From contig VXCM01000303.1 of the NCBI GenBank assembly GCA_014773175.1, positions 69,358 to 133,357 of the forward strand: a DNA stretch of 64,000 bases, in the 5' to 3' direction. Position 1 is the stretch's first letter. Every line of letters begins with the position of its first letter. Made by a program: the position numbers and the translations under genes. The stretch is from Lucifuga dentata (Eukaryota > Chordata > Actinopteri > Ophidiiformes > Bythitidae). The notes under the pieces are model-generated. The model saw only the letters and a program-made list of their open reading frames with translations. It was not told the origin of the DNA and searched no databases. Of this stretch, positions 26,017 through 37,597 are shown piece after piece.

Positions 26017-26190
26017 CCTTCAGCTTCCTTTAGCTTATATAGTATGTGTAATCTTCCTTTAGTTTATACAGTATGTATAATCCTCCTTTAGTTTATACAG
26101 TATGTATAATCCATCTTTACCTTATACAATATATATAATCCTCCTTTATCTTATACAGTATGTATAATCCTCCTTTATCTTGCGCAGTAA
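26017..26190. repeat. 29-bp minisatellite next to TEAD4 exon 2
   Basis: About five to six imperfect copies of a 29-bp unit with core CTTTAGTTTATACAGTATG lie about 120 bp upstream of the exon 2 acceptor. A single diverged half-unit recurs at about 26862-26877, on the other side of the exon. Confidence 0.85.
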
Positions 26191-26313
26191 GGTGCAAAGT
26201 AATTATTCTGAGTGTGACAGTCCAAAGAAGAACTAAGAACTTTAAATTTAAGAGTCTGCATCTTTACATATCACGCTAAAGTGAATCTTATTATTCCTTT
26301 CTTGGTTTTCTAG

Positions 26314-26441
26314 GACTTCCCTGCTACATAAAGACTCACCATCACACCTTTGGATTTGGATAGGTTGGTTCACTCCTTGCACCTTCTTTCCTTGTTCAAC
26401 ACCCAGCTACCCTCTAAGCCCCAACCCCGACCTACCACCCC
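26314..26441 (+). other. TEAD4: TEAD4 exon 2 leader (5' UTR)
   Basis: A pyrimidine-rich acceptor ends in TAG at 26311-26313. The 128 nt that follow contain no ATG in any frame. An in-frame TAA at 26415-26417 closes the reading frame upstream of the TEA domain, so no upstream exon can supply an AUG through this acceptor. Confidence 0.65.
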
Positions 26442-28704
26442 CTGTTCTGTGGTCCACCTCTCCGTCCCCCCACCACGTCTGCGGAGTGGGTGCCGGCTCC
26501 CTCCCCCAGGGGTGGGAGCGAGGAGCTGGGGGAAGCACTCGACAAGCCCCTGGAGAATGATGCTGAAGGTGTGTGGAGTCCAGACATTGAACAGAGCTTC
26601 CAGGAGGCCCTGGCCATCTACCCACCCTGTGGCCGCAGGAAAATTATCCTTTCTGATGAGGGCAAGATGTACGGTATGCAAACCACTATTGTACTATCCA
26701 TGTACCTCTTTCTTCCAAATAGGATAGTAAACACAATGCCGGTAGAACAACATGTGTATAGAACTAAAATTTAGTTAACTCACAAAGCGGTAACTAATCA
26801 TTTGCCTTAGTGTGTAAAGTTCAGTGAGGTTTTACATTTTTAAATTGAATTAATTGGAACCTCCTTTAGCTTATACATTGGCTATATTTCATTTTATTGC
26901 TGGCGGCGTTTTATTCAATAAAGCAGTCCCAACAACCCACATAACTCCATACGCCATAATGTGTGAGTCACCAGCCACTCACCTGTATGTTAGTGACGTT
27001 CATATGAGAACTGAAGACACAGTGAGAGTAATTCATTAACAGAGCCAGATTTAACATGTCGCTACTGGCAGATAGCACCATTCAACCATGTTCCCTCATT
27101 CATAAATGTATGTTACAGTCCATGTTTATTGGGTGTGTTGAATGTGGCATTACTACTACTACTACTACTACTACTATTACTACTACTACTACGATTACTA
27201 GTACTACTACTGTTGCTATGGATTATATTTTTTTTAGATGTTTTAAAAAATTTGCCCTGTGTCTTATCAATAAATTTGATAGATATGGCCACTCAGTCCA
27301 TTTATTTAACGTAAAGCTTTGATTTGTTCTGTTTGAGCATGACGGCAAACTTTTAGGTAGTAGTTGCTACTTATGAGAGGGTGACTTGCTTCAGGACGGC
27401 CCATAGATTGCCATGGAATTTGCTGCTAGAAATGCCAGCTTGGGTGTCACAGAACACCACAAACACTGGTTACAACTGACTATTACCTCTGAGCAAACCA
27501 AACATTTAAGTACCGCCTCACCATAAAGCCACCAACTTTAAGAGCAAAATGACAGAAAAACCTTGTGTGTGCTGTACTGAAACAGAGAAGTTTGCAGTAT
27601 GAGAGCAAAAAGTACTGGCACCTATGTAAAACAAAAGTAAACAGTGTGCACGCAAATGACCACTTGGGCTATTTTCCCAAAAAAAATTAAATTCTTAATT
27701 CAAAGAAAATAATAATTAAACTCTATCCTAAATGAAACCCATTTTATTTGTGCATAATTTGCCACAACACATAATTTCCATATATTTAAATTTGTTTGCT
27801 TCTTTGCAGAAATTTAGAGTCACACACCACATTTTGAGAACCACTGGATTAAGATTAAGCAGAGAAACAATTTAACGTCTTTGCTTGTCTTAAATATATG
27901 CAACTCATTAACATCCCAGTTTTCACTGGCTTTTACCTGGGATATGCCTTACAACAACATGCTAGTAATGGGATACAGTTACACTAATTAACACAACATT
28001 AGCTTTGTGAATGAGCGTCACTTATCGTGGCTCTGTTGTTCAACCATGCGTTTTTATGAATTATCAGCAATAATTATCCGCCCCTGCAGTTCCTTCTAAA
28101 CCAAAATCCAAACTATTCACAGCTCATGCAGTTTATTATACGTGTTTTAAAGCAAACAGTTGCACTGTGCGTCTAGTCAAATATTTACTTCATTATCTTC
28201 TAGGTGGCATTGCTTTGCTTTGGAGTCAAATGAGGTAAATAATGAACTCTTGCACTATGCTGCACAAGCTCTTTGAAGAACACTGATAAAATAGCATGAA
28301 TAGCATCTCCGGCTAATTTTAGAGGTGAGTAGTTTGTAAGACGGCTGGTGCTTTGATTAGTTTTAGCACAAACTTGACTAAAGTCTTGACTGCAGAAATA
28401 GGTTGAATAGTTGAGGTTGAATGAAGGTTTATTAAGGTGAAAAATGAAAAATGAAATTGGAGGATCTTAAGTTAACATACAAACCATGATCTCTAGTCAG
28501 ATAAGATGTACAGTATGTAAGCGTAGAGGACCAAAAACACACATTTCCCACTACACGCCACCTTATATGGTCAGACAAAGACAATCTGTCTTACGCCCAC
28601 ACACTCTCCCCCACACACACACACTCGCATAGCTGCACAAGTGTGTACTTGTGCACATACACACACACACACACACATAACTATACACATGCATAACATA
28701 CACA

Positions 28705-28745
<41 letters not shown>

Positions 28746-28891
28746 ATTCATCATCACTCCTCATCTGTTCATGTTTCACATCACTCCTGTTTCCTGCACA
28801 GCTGTCAGTTCCACATGGTCCCATAGCGTGTGATGGCACGATGTGTCAGAAACAGATGCAAACAGTCTCACTAAATGTTACACACATACAA

Positions 28892-28923
<32 letters not shown>

Positions 28924-30034
28924 GCTTCTCATGCAGCTTCGTGTTCATCATCTGTCTGAGGTATCTTGTTTGTCTGAAGATGATACATTGAGACACATTT
29001 CTTGATAAAAAGCTGCCATTAAATCTGATGTTATTTACTGTAGATCTTTGTTCCACTGTCCCACTTTCTGGCAGCGATAGTGGACAGTATTTTACACTAT
29101 TCAATGTTAGAGGAATGGAGGTAAATCTGATGCTCTGGTTCTAATTTCTTTCCAAAAGCACCCATTGTAATTATTTACCATGGAGGTAACCTTTGACCCT
29201 GTCAGAAGTTATAAGACCCTCCATCTGTGGTTTTGCTATATGTGTAATGGTTCTTTGATGTGCTTTCATAAAATTAATTTTATTACCTTTCATTTAATTT
29301 AAAAAAAGAGTAATGAGAAGCTAAAAAACAAACAAAAAAAAAAACAGGTCTTTTTTTTTAGACATCTTTGCATATTGTCATTGCCAAATGGGAGTTGGGA
29401 AGGTGAAGTGTCATTCCTTTACAACATCTTGCTGAAAGATGCTTGGAAACAAATGGCTTGGCCATAGTTTGTCCTGCCTGACTGCTTGATAGTAGATCTG
29501 GTTGGTAGAAAACCAGGCTGCCTGGGGACAGAGGTAGTGGCGTGATCAGACAGAGTCTGTCATCACCTTATTTTGTCACTGTGCCAGACAGCTCCTTTAA
29601 CTTTTAGCTTAGCCTAGCCTAGCCTAGCTTAGCCACCTATTGAGGTCATGGCCACTCTCGATCAACACTCAAATCCTTATAAAGCCTGTAATAATAGTTG
29701 GGGGTGGGGGGGCAGAGAAGAGAGGGGCAGGTGGCACATTCTGTGTCATAGGGATAGGGGGCTGGGTGGGGAAAAGGTTGTGGGGGNGTTCAGGGTCAGG
29801 TGATGTGCGCCAGGGAGTGCGTTGGCTCGCCAGGAATGGCATGTGTGTTTGGGAGCCCAGGGGGTTCAAGGCAGCTTGGTTGTAACCCTAAACCAGAATA
29901 GACGTTTACCCTTTGAGTGCCTGTGAGGGGGAGGAAGGGTGGACAAATAAACACCAAGGTGGGCAGTGGTGTCTTGCATGGCCTCAGGGCTCCCAGAACT
30001 CTCTCACACCTGTCCTCAGTCTCATGTATGTGTG

Positions 30035-30068
<34 letters not shown>

Positions 30069-33000
30069 TGTGTGTGTGACAGTGAGAGAGCAAAGTGGTT
30101 ATGGCTGTCTTTTGTGCTTGCCTCCTCTACTCGCTCCTATTTCTGTGATTTACCTCTCTCATCTCTCTCTCTGTCTCAGTAGTAGATTCCCTCTCCTGCT
30201 CTGTCCTTCATGAACAACCTGCTCTCCCCCCGTCAGTCTGTCAGTGGGTCCGTCTGCCTTTCAGTTCACATCCAGCTGCTCTCTGAGTTCAACCTGACAG
30301 CCTTATGGCAAACCCAGATTTACGACTTTAGAAAAGAGACAACACTAAGCCCATGGACCGCTTCGCCCTCATTGCCCCTAAACAGCTCAAGCTGCACTTC
30401 CTTACAGCCCCTGCAAGCCCCCCCACNTTCCCCATCCCCACCCCTTTATCACCATTCACAGGGTCACTGGTGGCCAACAGCCCAAGTCATTCAAAGCAAC
30501 CAGAATCAATGCAGAGCCACTTTCGAGGTCTTCATTACTAATGTTGTTAAAGTGTTGATGGGAAGTCTTAAATCAGGTTATTAAATCAAATATCAGTTGA
30601 GACTATCTTTAAAGGAATACAAGAAATGATGAAGAGAAACGATGAAGCAGTGGCCTCATAGTTTTTATTTTGTCCCCTCTCAGAGGCTAAATATGGATTA
30701 TAGACAAACATAGACAAAACAAACTTCTGGCAAAATAGCTTTGTGTCTGTTGGCCGAGAGCAACATACTCTGAATTTTAGGTTGAATTCCCCCTTATAAA
30801 ATGAATGCCATTCTTTGCGAAACAATTTGATATTGAGTCTTCCAACAGCTAACCAGATGGAATGTGCGCGGATCATCTTCTATCCATTATAAATTCCCGA
30901 ATTGAATGGAATGTCTTCCCCATTTTTCTCATACGCGCACCACATTTTTTCCCATAATGCTATGCATAGAACTGGCCCTCGCGCTTGTTACTCAACAGAC
31001 CTATTTGCTCGCTTATTAGGGATGATGTCACGCATATTGTGATGGTTTTGTGCTCCAGCCGATAATTCGACATGCATCTGCCAAGGAAAACATTTCCTGC
31101 CTTTTGTGGCTCCGAATTAAGCTATGTCTCCCTGAGCTAATGAGCAGACTGTAAGGTAAGAGATCCAGCCGGGGGAATGACTTTTTAGAGTGTGCTCTTA
31201 CAAACCAAGTATCTCGCATTAGGGGCCTGGGGTGGGGGGCTGCAGAGGGGGCGGCGGTGGGGGCGGCTGCAGAGCAGGAGATATGCCCTGTGGTCTGACC
31301 ATAGGTCTCATGCGGAAATAATGGAAAAAACAGTCGCTATGTTTTTGTGCAGTGGAAACCAATGTGCTGACAGACATCACTATAAGAATGTGGCAATGAA
31401 AATATAATTATATCCCTTTTTTATTTGCTATCATATAACTGCCACATTAATTTACGTACTTTTATTTGTAATTTGATGCTGTCTTTTTACTCACTATGAA
31501 TCAACATTAAAGTGGGACTGCACTGATTTTACATATCACCTTCAGTTCATTGGGTTTGGGGAACACTGTTTAACATGTGAAAACAGCTGTCTTAAGGCTT
31601 TTTTGACATTATAAAGTGCTGAAAAATCTGAAAGTCTGAAGTCAGAAAAGCTGATCTCTAAGACTATCACAAGGGTTACCTTCGTTGGTGTTAAAGACTA
31701 CAAGCTTGAGAACTAAGCAGATTGCATAAGTTGAGTATGTCAAATTCATTAAAAAGGTCTAGGAGAGGTCTAGTTTTCAAAGTTATCTAAAGCACCAGGA
31801 AGTAAACCGTGTGATGTCATAGAGGTTAGTTTCCCTGAATTTATGCAGCACCTTCTACAGCCATGAAAGCCTTTACACAGTTGTTTTTACATGCTGAATA
31901 GACCAGTAAACTGAATGTGATGTGTAAAATTGGTGGAGTCCCCCTTTAATTCTTGCAGCTCTTTATGTTTTATCCAGCTGTTTTGTCCCATTTGTCTTCT
32001 GTGAAAGGAGCACTTTTCTTACTTTTCATTCTTTTTTTTTTGTGATAAATTAATTCTTTTTATTTGTGTAGTGGATAAAGTCAACAAAGCTTCCCTCAGC
32101 AGTGGTGTGTTTTGCAGTCAGTACAGAACAAATAATATCCGCGCAGTGAATCATGCTCCCTAAGATTGGCTTGCGCAACATGTCAGTCCAATGCCGGTTT
32201 TGTTAGGGAATCCAAATATGTTTTTCTCTCAAGTGATTCTCATTAAGAATGTGATGTAAAAGTCAGCGGAAAGAAGCAGCAAGCCCTCGCCCGAGCTCAG
32301 ACTCTGCCAGTAAAGTGAGAGATTGACTGGTGACCTTGACCTGTTGATGATGATGAAGCTTCTTGGGCCTGTGCTCTCCATAACAATGTGCCAGTGCTTT
32401 TCTTCAAGATGTTCAGTTTTGCTTCGTATATGTTTGTCTGGGGCTCTTATGTGGAGTGACATGCACACTAAGTGAGCTAGCAGGGCTTCAGTGTCTTGCT
32501 GAAAGACGTTTTCACAAGACACACTGCAGTTATTGGATGCATTATCCAGTTGTTGGTGTGAAACCCATGATGTTACACTCGAAGCGTTGTCTTTGATACC
32601 ACATGTGCAGAAAAGCTTCCAAACATACTGATTGTGGCTTATTATTGTAATTGTTACTATTGTTGTTATGACTAATGTTTTAGCAAAGAACTGACTACCT
32701 ATACGTTCAGCAGGAATGGAGAAGCAATCCAAATGCAGTTATTTTTTGGTGCTCCTGGTGAATGTAAGACCATTATTTTCTCTTTTTTTTTTCTTTTACT
32801 CTCTCTCTTTCTGTCTCCTGAAAAATAAAATTAGGGTCTGGGTCTAGCTGCTGCTGATGTTATTAACATTTGGCCAATATCATCCTTATTGACATATCAT
32901 GCTTATCAGACATATCATTATTATTTTTTTAAATTAATATTTTAATGTTTTTTACTAGGAAATGGGGAGAGCAAGTAAGGTACAAAAACACAGAGAACGT

Positions 33001-35306
33001 ATCATAAAACCAAAATGAATCCAAAATATACCTGTAGGGTTGCAGAGTTGGGTGATAATTCCCTGTGTGTTACTCTACGAGCAAATCTTTCACTTTTTTG
33101 ATAAATGCAGGTGTTTTACTGGTGCTAGTATTGCATGCTGTCTGAGGGACTCATGGAACACTCATAGGAGACACCTTAGCCTAGAGTTTCTGTTGGGTCA
33201 CATGAGAGGATATAACTGAAGCTCCTATTGTAACTTTATAGTCCACACTGACTTTTAGGCTTTCATGGTATTTGTTGCTGTCCAGAGGTTTCGAGGAACC
33301 CTCCCTGCAGATGGAGTCTCAGGATCTAGACTCAACTATCTATTTTGTCCGTTCTCCTTCTGCCTGTCTTGCTCTTTTTCTCTGTATCTCAGTGTTACAA
33401 ATAAGACATGGTGAGCACTGACAGCCATGTAACAGAGTTGTCACTGTGACGTATCCAGACATCTCATATCAGCAAGTGGAAGGGTCCAAACGGGTCAGAC
33501 TGTCTGTTGATCCATCTATGTAATTACGTTTAGGCTTGCACAGACCATCATGGCATAAATTGTTGTTACTGTGAAGACACTTGTGGCAGCTGTTTCAGGT
33601 TGTGTGAATGTAACAGATGGAGACATCTGTTAAATTAGCTCCTCTGCTAGAAATATTATACTTTGAGAAAAATCAAGAACAGACTTTGGATTTGGCTCAT
33701 GCAAGAGTGCAACTGGCTATCATGGTGGTGAGCACAGGACTCTGGGACATGACAGGTGGGAAGGGATTTGCCCAGAGAGGAAGCTGTGGTTTTTGCAAGT
33801 ATTGATGATACCTTTGACAGATAATCAGAGATCGGTTCACAGAAAGGAGTTAATGAGTAACCAGGAGGAACATACATCAAGTGCATCTAGCAATTGATGC
33901 TAGCCAAGTGGTGCTAGATGCACTAGACTACTTCAAACTTGACCTTTTGCCCAGTAAATTCACAAGTCAAATCTTCATAACAGAATGTCAATTAATAATT
34001 TTGTAAATCTTCTCGATATAGTCCCAGGAGAAGACTGCTTTTTACTGAGAAATTAAAACAACTGTGCATTAGTACAATCATGCGTAAGTGTTAGAGGGTG
34101 AAACTTCGAATTTTAATGTGGGTGTATCATCTGAACATTGATTTAGAAAGATTAGGAGATTTGGCAAAATAACACAAAAGCTAAAATATGGTTTTATGTT
34201 TTGGAAAATGGTTATCCATAAGTAATGTGTATGTGGGTAGTATTTATTGGGCTCAAACATGCAAAATCGCTGGTAAGGTCCTTTAAGTTTAAGTTTTTCT
34301 ATGTTTTGTCAAGTTTTTGGTTTGGTTAAATAAGAAAAAAAGCTTGAAATAAATTTTGAATCTTCATCAACCATAGAATGGCACGGTCATTCCACTAAGA
34401 TCGCTGGAGTTTTAGGCAGGTGTAAACGGCCACCCACAACCCTTATTTCATCCTACTGCCTGCATCTACTTCATTCTGTCATGGTCAGAAAAATCGTTTC
34501 ATTTTTTCATGCACAGTGAACACTTTTTACCTTCACATAGTGTTTGTATTGTGAGACAATGCAAACGGTAGTGAGTTACTAAATTCTTTAAACTCATTTT
34601 GGGAAATAAAAAATTAGTTTCTTTTCACGTTATCACTTAAAAGACAGAAAACCAGTCCTCAAAACCACCACAACTCTTGAAGCAAACTTTTGAATATGCA
34701 TGACTTAGATGCACCTACTACTTATAGAGTAGTAGGTGCATCTCCTTAAAACTCATTCAAGTGTGATGATGCTGGACCAAAGGATCGCTGCATCACAGCC
34801 TCTGTAGTATTGGCTTGACTTGCTGGGGTCAGCAAGCAAAGAACTGAGCAAGCTGTATCCAGGTACTACCAGAGAGGAAATAACACCCAACCAAGACATT
34901 TCTGCAGCCTAAATGTGACCTTTGTTTTCCCAAGCAGACACAGTGGAGCATACAGTATATGCTGCAGAGAAAAAAACGTATGGTTGGCAGATGTATCTTT
35001 TGAGTGGTTGGCAGGTTGTGAGTACTCAAATAGAAAAGTTAAAGTAATAAAAGTTTGAATAACACTGAAATATTACAAGGTGCATCTCATTGTAAATTAA
35101 GGACATTTAGTAGAACAAACAAACTGAAATGAGAGATGCGCTAATAAATTCCCATATTAAGGTTGTCCATGGAATAATCTTATGTAGCTAGGGGTCCTAT
35201 TGCAGACACACACACGCAAAGGACGTGAACTTGTGGGGCAATGTTGAAGCAGGCACAGGACCCGGTGCAGACCAGTCAGCATGCAGGAATGTGAGGAATG
35301 CACTGG

Positions 35307-35343
<37 letters not shown>

Positions 35344-37400
35344 AGACCAGGCCAGAGATGACCACAGCCCACTAGGGAAGACAGATTTATGAACAGAAAA
35401 AATGAAAACTCTTTTCTGTCGTCAGTCTCTCCTTGACCTCCACCAACAGGGCTGTTTTGGAAAAGAGAGCCTTAAGGCAAATGGGTGAAATTGTATTTTT
35501 GATCCATTTTTAAGATCATCTCCACTCCATAATTAAAACATATTTTCAATGTATTGTTGTTAGTATATTTTTGATTTTTTTTGATTTTGATTTAATTTAA
35601 TTTGAACATGTTGAAATGCGTACAACTACACATCAAAACAAGAGTAACAAATAACATGAAACATAAATATATAACAAACTCTCAAAACAGAAATTCTCCT
35701 GTCAACATAAATAAACATCAAGCAAAAGAGATATATACATATATTACATGTTTGAAAAGGAGTAGGAAGAAGTATTGTATATAATGTGTTGATACAGTAT
35801 AGTTAGAATTAGAGAATTAAATAATGTGGTATACTGTAGTTAACCCTGGACATATTGTAGCTCTGTGTCAGTTTCTGTCTATATCATGTGCAGCTTTGCA
35901 AATTGTTCCACTTATTTCCAAATTGTTAGGTGTGTGCTTCTATTGAGGAGTCACATCAAAGACCTTTTTTTTTTTTTTTTNTTTTTTTTTTTTTTTGATG
36001 AAGATTCTCAGTCATCCAGGTGGGTAGATATATAGTATGAAATTCTGTTAAAACCACCATTTATCACCGTTCATCCAAATGGCTTTGTATTTACAAAAAA
36101 AAAAAAAAAAAAAAAAACATTCTGACTCACAAAGCCATTTGGATGAATGGTGAAATATTTCAGAATTAAAAACTTGAATCCAGTTGACCTGACTCAGTTT
36201 TCATACAATATATCAAAGACCATTATGTACTATGTAGTGTGGGAAAAATTATTTCTGAAACAGAGTGTGGATGCTTGACTGACATCTACTAGCAATAAAA
36301 CTCCCTCTAAAGCCACAAACTATCTCTGCATTGTAGTGGTTCTAAAGTTGTACAAACCAGTGGTATCCCCGAAACTCTGGAACAACCTGAGTTCATTGCT
36401 GCTGCGGTTGGTCACTTTTTGTGCCCTTAAGAATTTTTTTTTTCCAGAATCAGATATCCCCCAGACAAATCCATGACTGCAGGCGGTCTGATAAACAACA
36501 TCAAACTGTGGACCAGTGGGTGAAGGTATAATGTTCCTTGTGACTTTCCTACAGCCTTGGCTGATGTGAGCTGTCTGTGTGTACTACTCCCATTGGACAT
36601 CATGATCTCATTGCTGTGTGACTGAGTCCTCTCTCTGATCTCATGGGTGTGTTGGAGGGTATTTTTGATGGGCCCTGCCCGAGGCCCTCACACTAGGAGT
36701 GGCAGGGCATCTAATATGAGAATATGAAACACAGTCTCTTGACAGCCCATTAATGAAACTGTTTAATGCTTACAGAATTCACATAGCTAATTTTGAATGG
36801 GGATACTCCAGAGCTGTGCAGTGTTAATTTCGGTGCTTTTGTAATTCAGTATCCTTTACAGGTTGAGCAGGTTTGACAAGACTTGGGCTGATGAAACACT
36901 GCAAACATCAAAAAGAATTTCAAGCTCCACCTAAGTGAAAAATGCACTATTTTTTTCTAAATTCATGAGCTGTTCACAATTTGCAGTCATTGTTGAAGGC
37001 ATGTTCATGCAACTGTGCCTACAGTCAAAATCTCTAGTGGATTGCACAATGGCGACTTGCAGCGACGGTACACTCTATAATGTTTCTGGAACACAAAATG
37101 CTGGAACTGGAAGAATTTGCTATTGTAATGTGAGGAAACTACACAGGCAACTTAATGTTCAGTTGAGTTGAAGCACAGTGAGGACATGGACAAAACTCTC
37201 TGTTCATCTTTTCAAGACTGTGATTGCGAGGAAATGTGGAACACTTTCTTAATCCCTGCAGGATTAAAAAATATGCATTTAGGGACTCAAACAATTGGCC
37301 GGCAAGTGCACCTCCTGATAAACACTAAACGGTTGAGCAGTTCCAGCTATGAAAGGAAAATAAGATTGTGATGGAATGAATGCTGTAACTGGGGCTAAAA

Positions 37401-37431
<31 letters not shown>

Positions 37432-37551
37432 CAGACAGTTTATGTCTGTATCTGTGCATGACCATGCTGGGGTAGGCGGCATCTGGGAGAAAACTTTAGT
37501 TGACAAAAGCCTTACATCAATAAAGTTCTACCTTTGGGTTGTGTGTGTGTA

Positions 37552-37597
<46 letters not shown>

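Larger units (their letters stand above)
19903..26313. other. Putative TEAD4 intron 1
   Basis: This 6.4 kb has no supported coding exon. It holds a T-run (19929-19957), an (ATT)n tract (20467-20497), many (TG)n/(CA)n arrays (21160-24040), the unknown block 23112-23248, a pair of palindromes at 23293-23324, an interrupted T-run near 24944-24985, and a 29-bp minisatellite next to the acceptor at 26312-26313. Open frames here are mostly translated microsatellites. Confidence 0.5.

Noticed and set aside
26350..26727. Open frames on both strands overlapping TEAD4 exon 2
   Set aside because: They are shadows of the GC-rich exon. Only the frame giving [20 protein letters not shown] is TEAD.
29606..29632. 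Repeated TAGCC/TAGCT words
   Set aside because: A short imperfect pentamer repeat of about 27 nt, too small to interpret.
32229..32732. 167-codon frame on the - strand in the TEAD4 intron
   Set aside because: No recognised domain, no family resemblance and no transcript signals. A frame of this length can arise by chance in 13 kb of intron.
36450..36529. Exon-like segment flanked by CAG and GTATAA in the TEAD4 intron (26 open codons)
   Set aside because: It has plausible splice edges, but the peptide is not TEAD-like, and it lies between exons that already join in phase inside the TEA domain. Inclusion would disrupt the domain.
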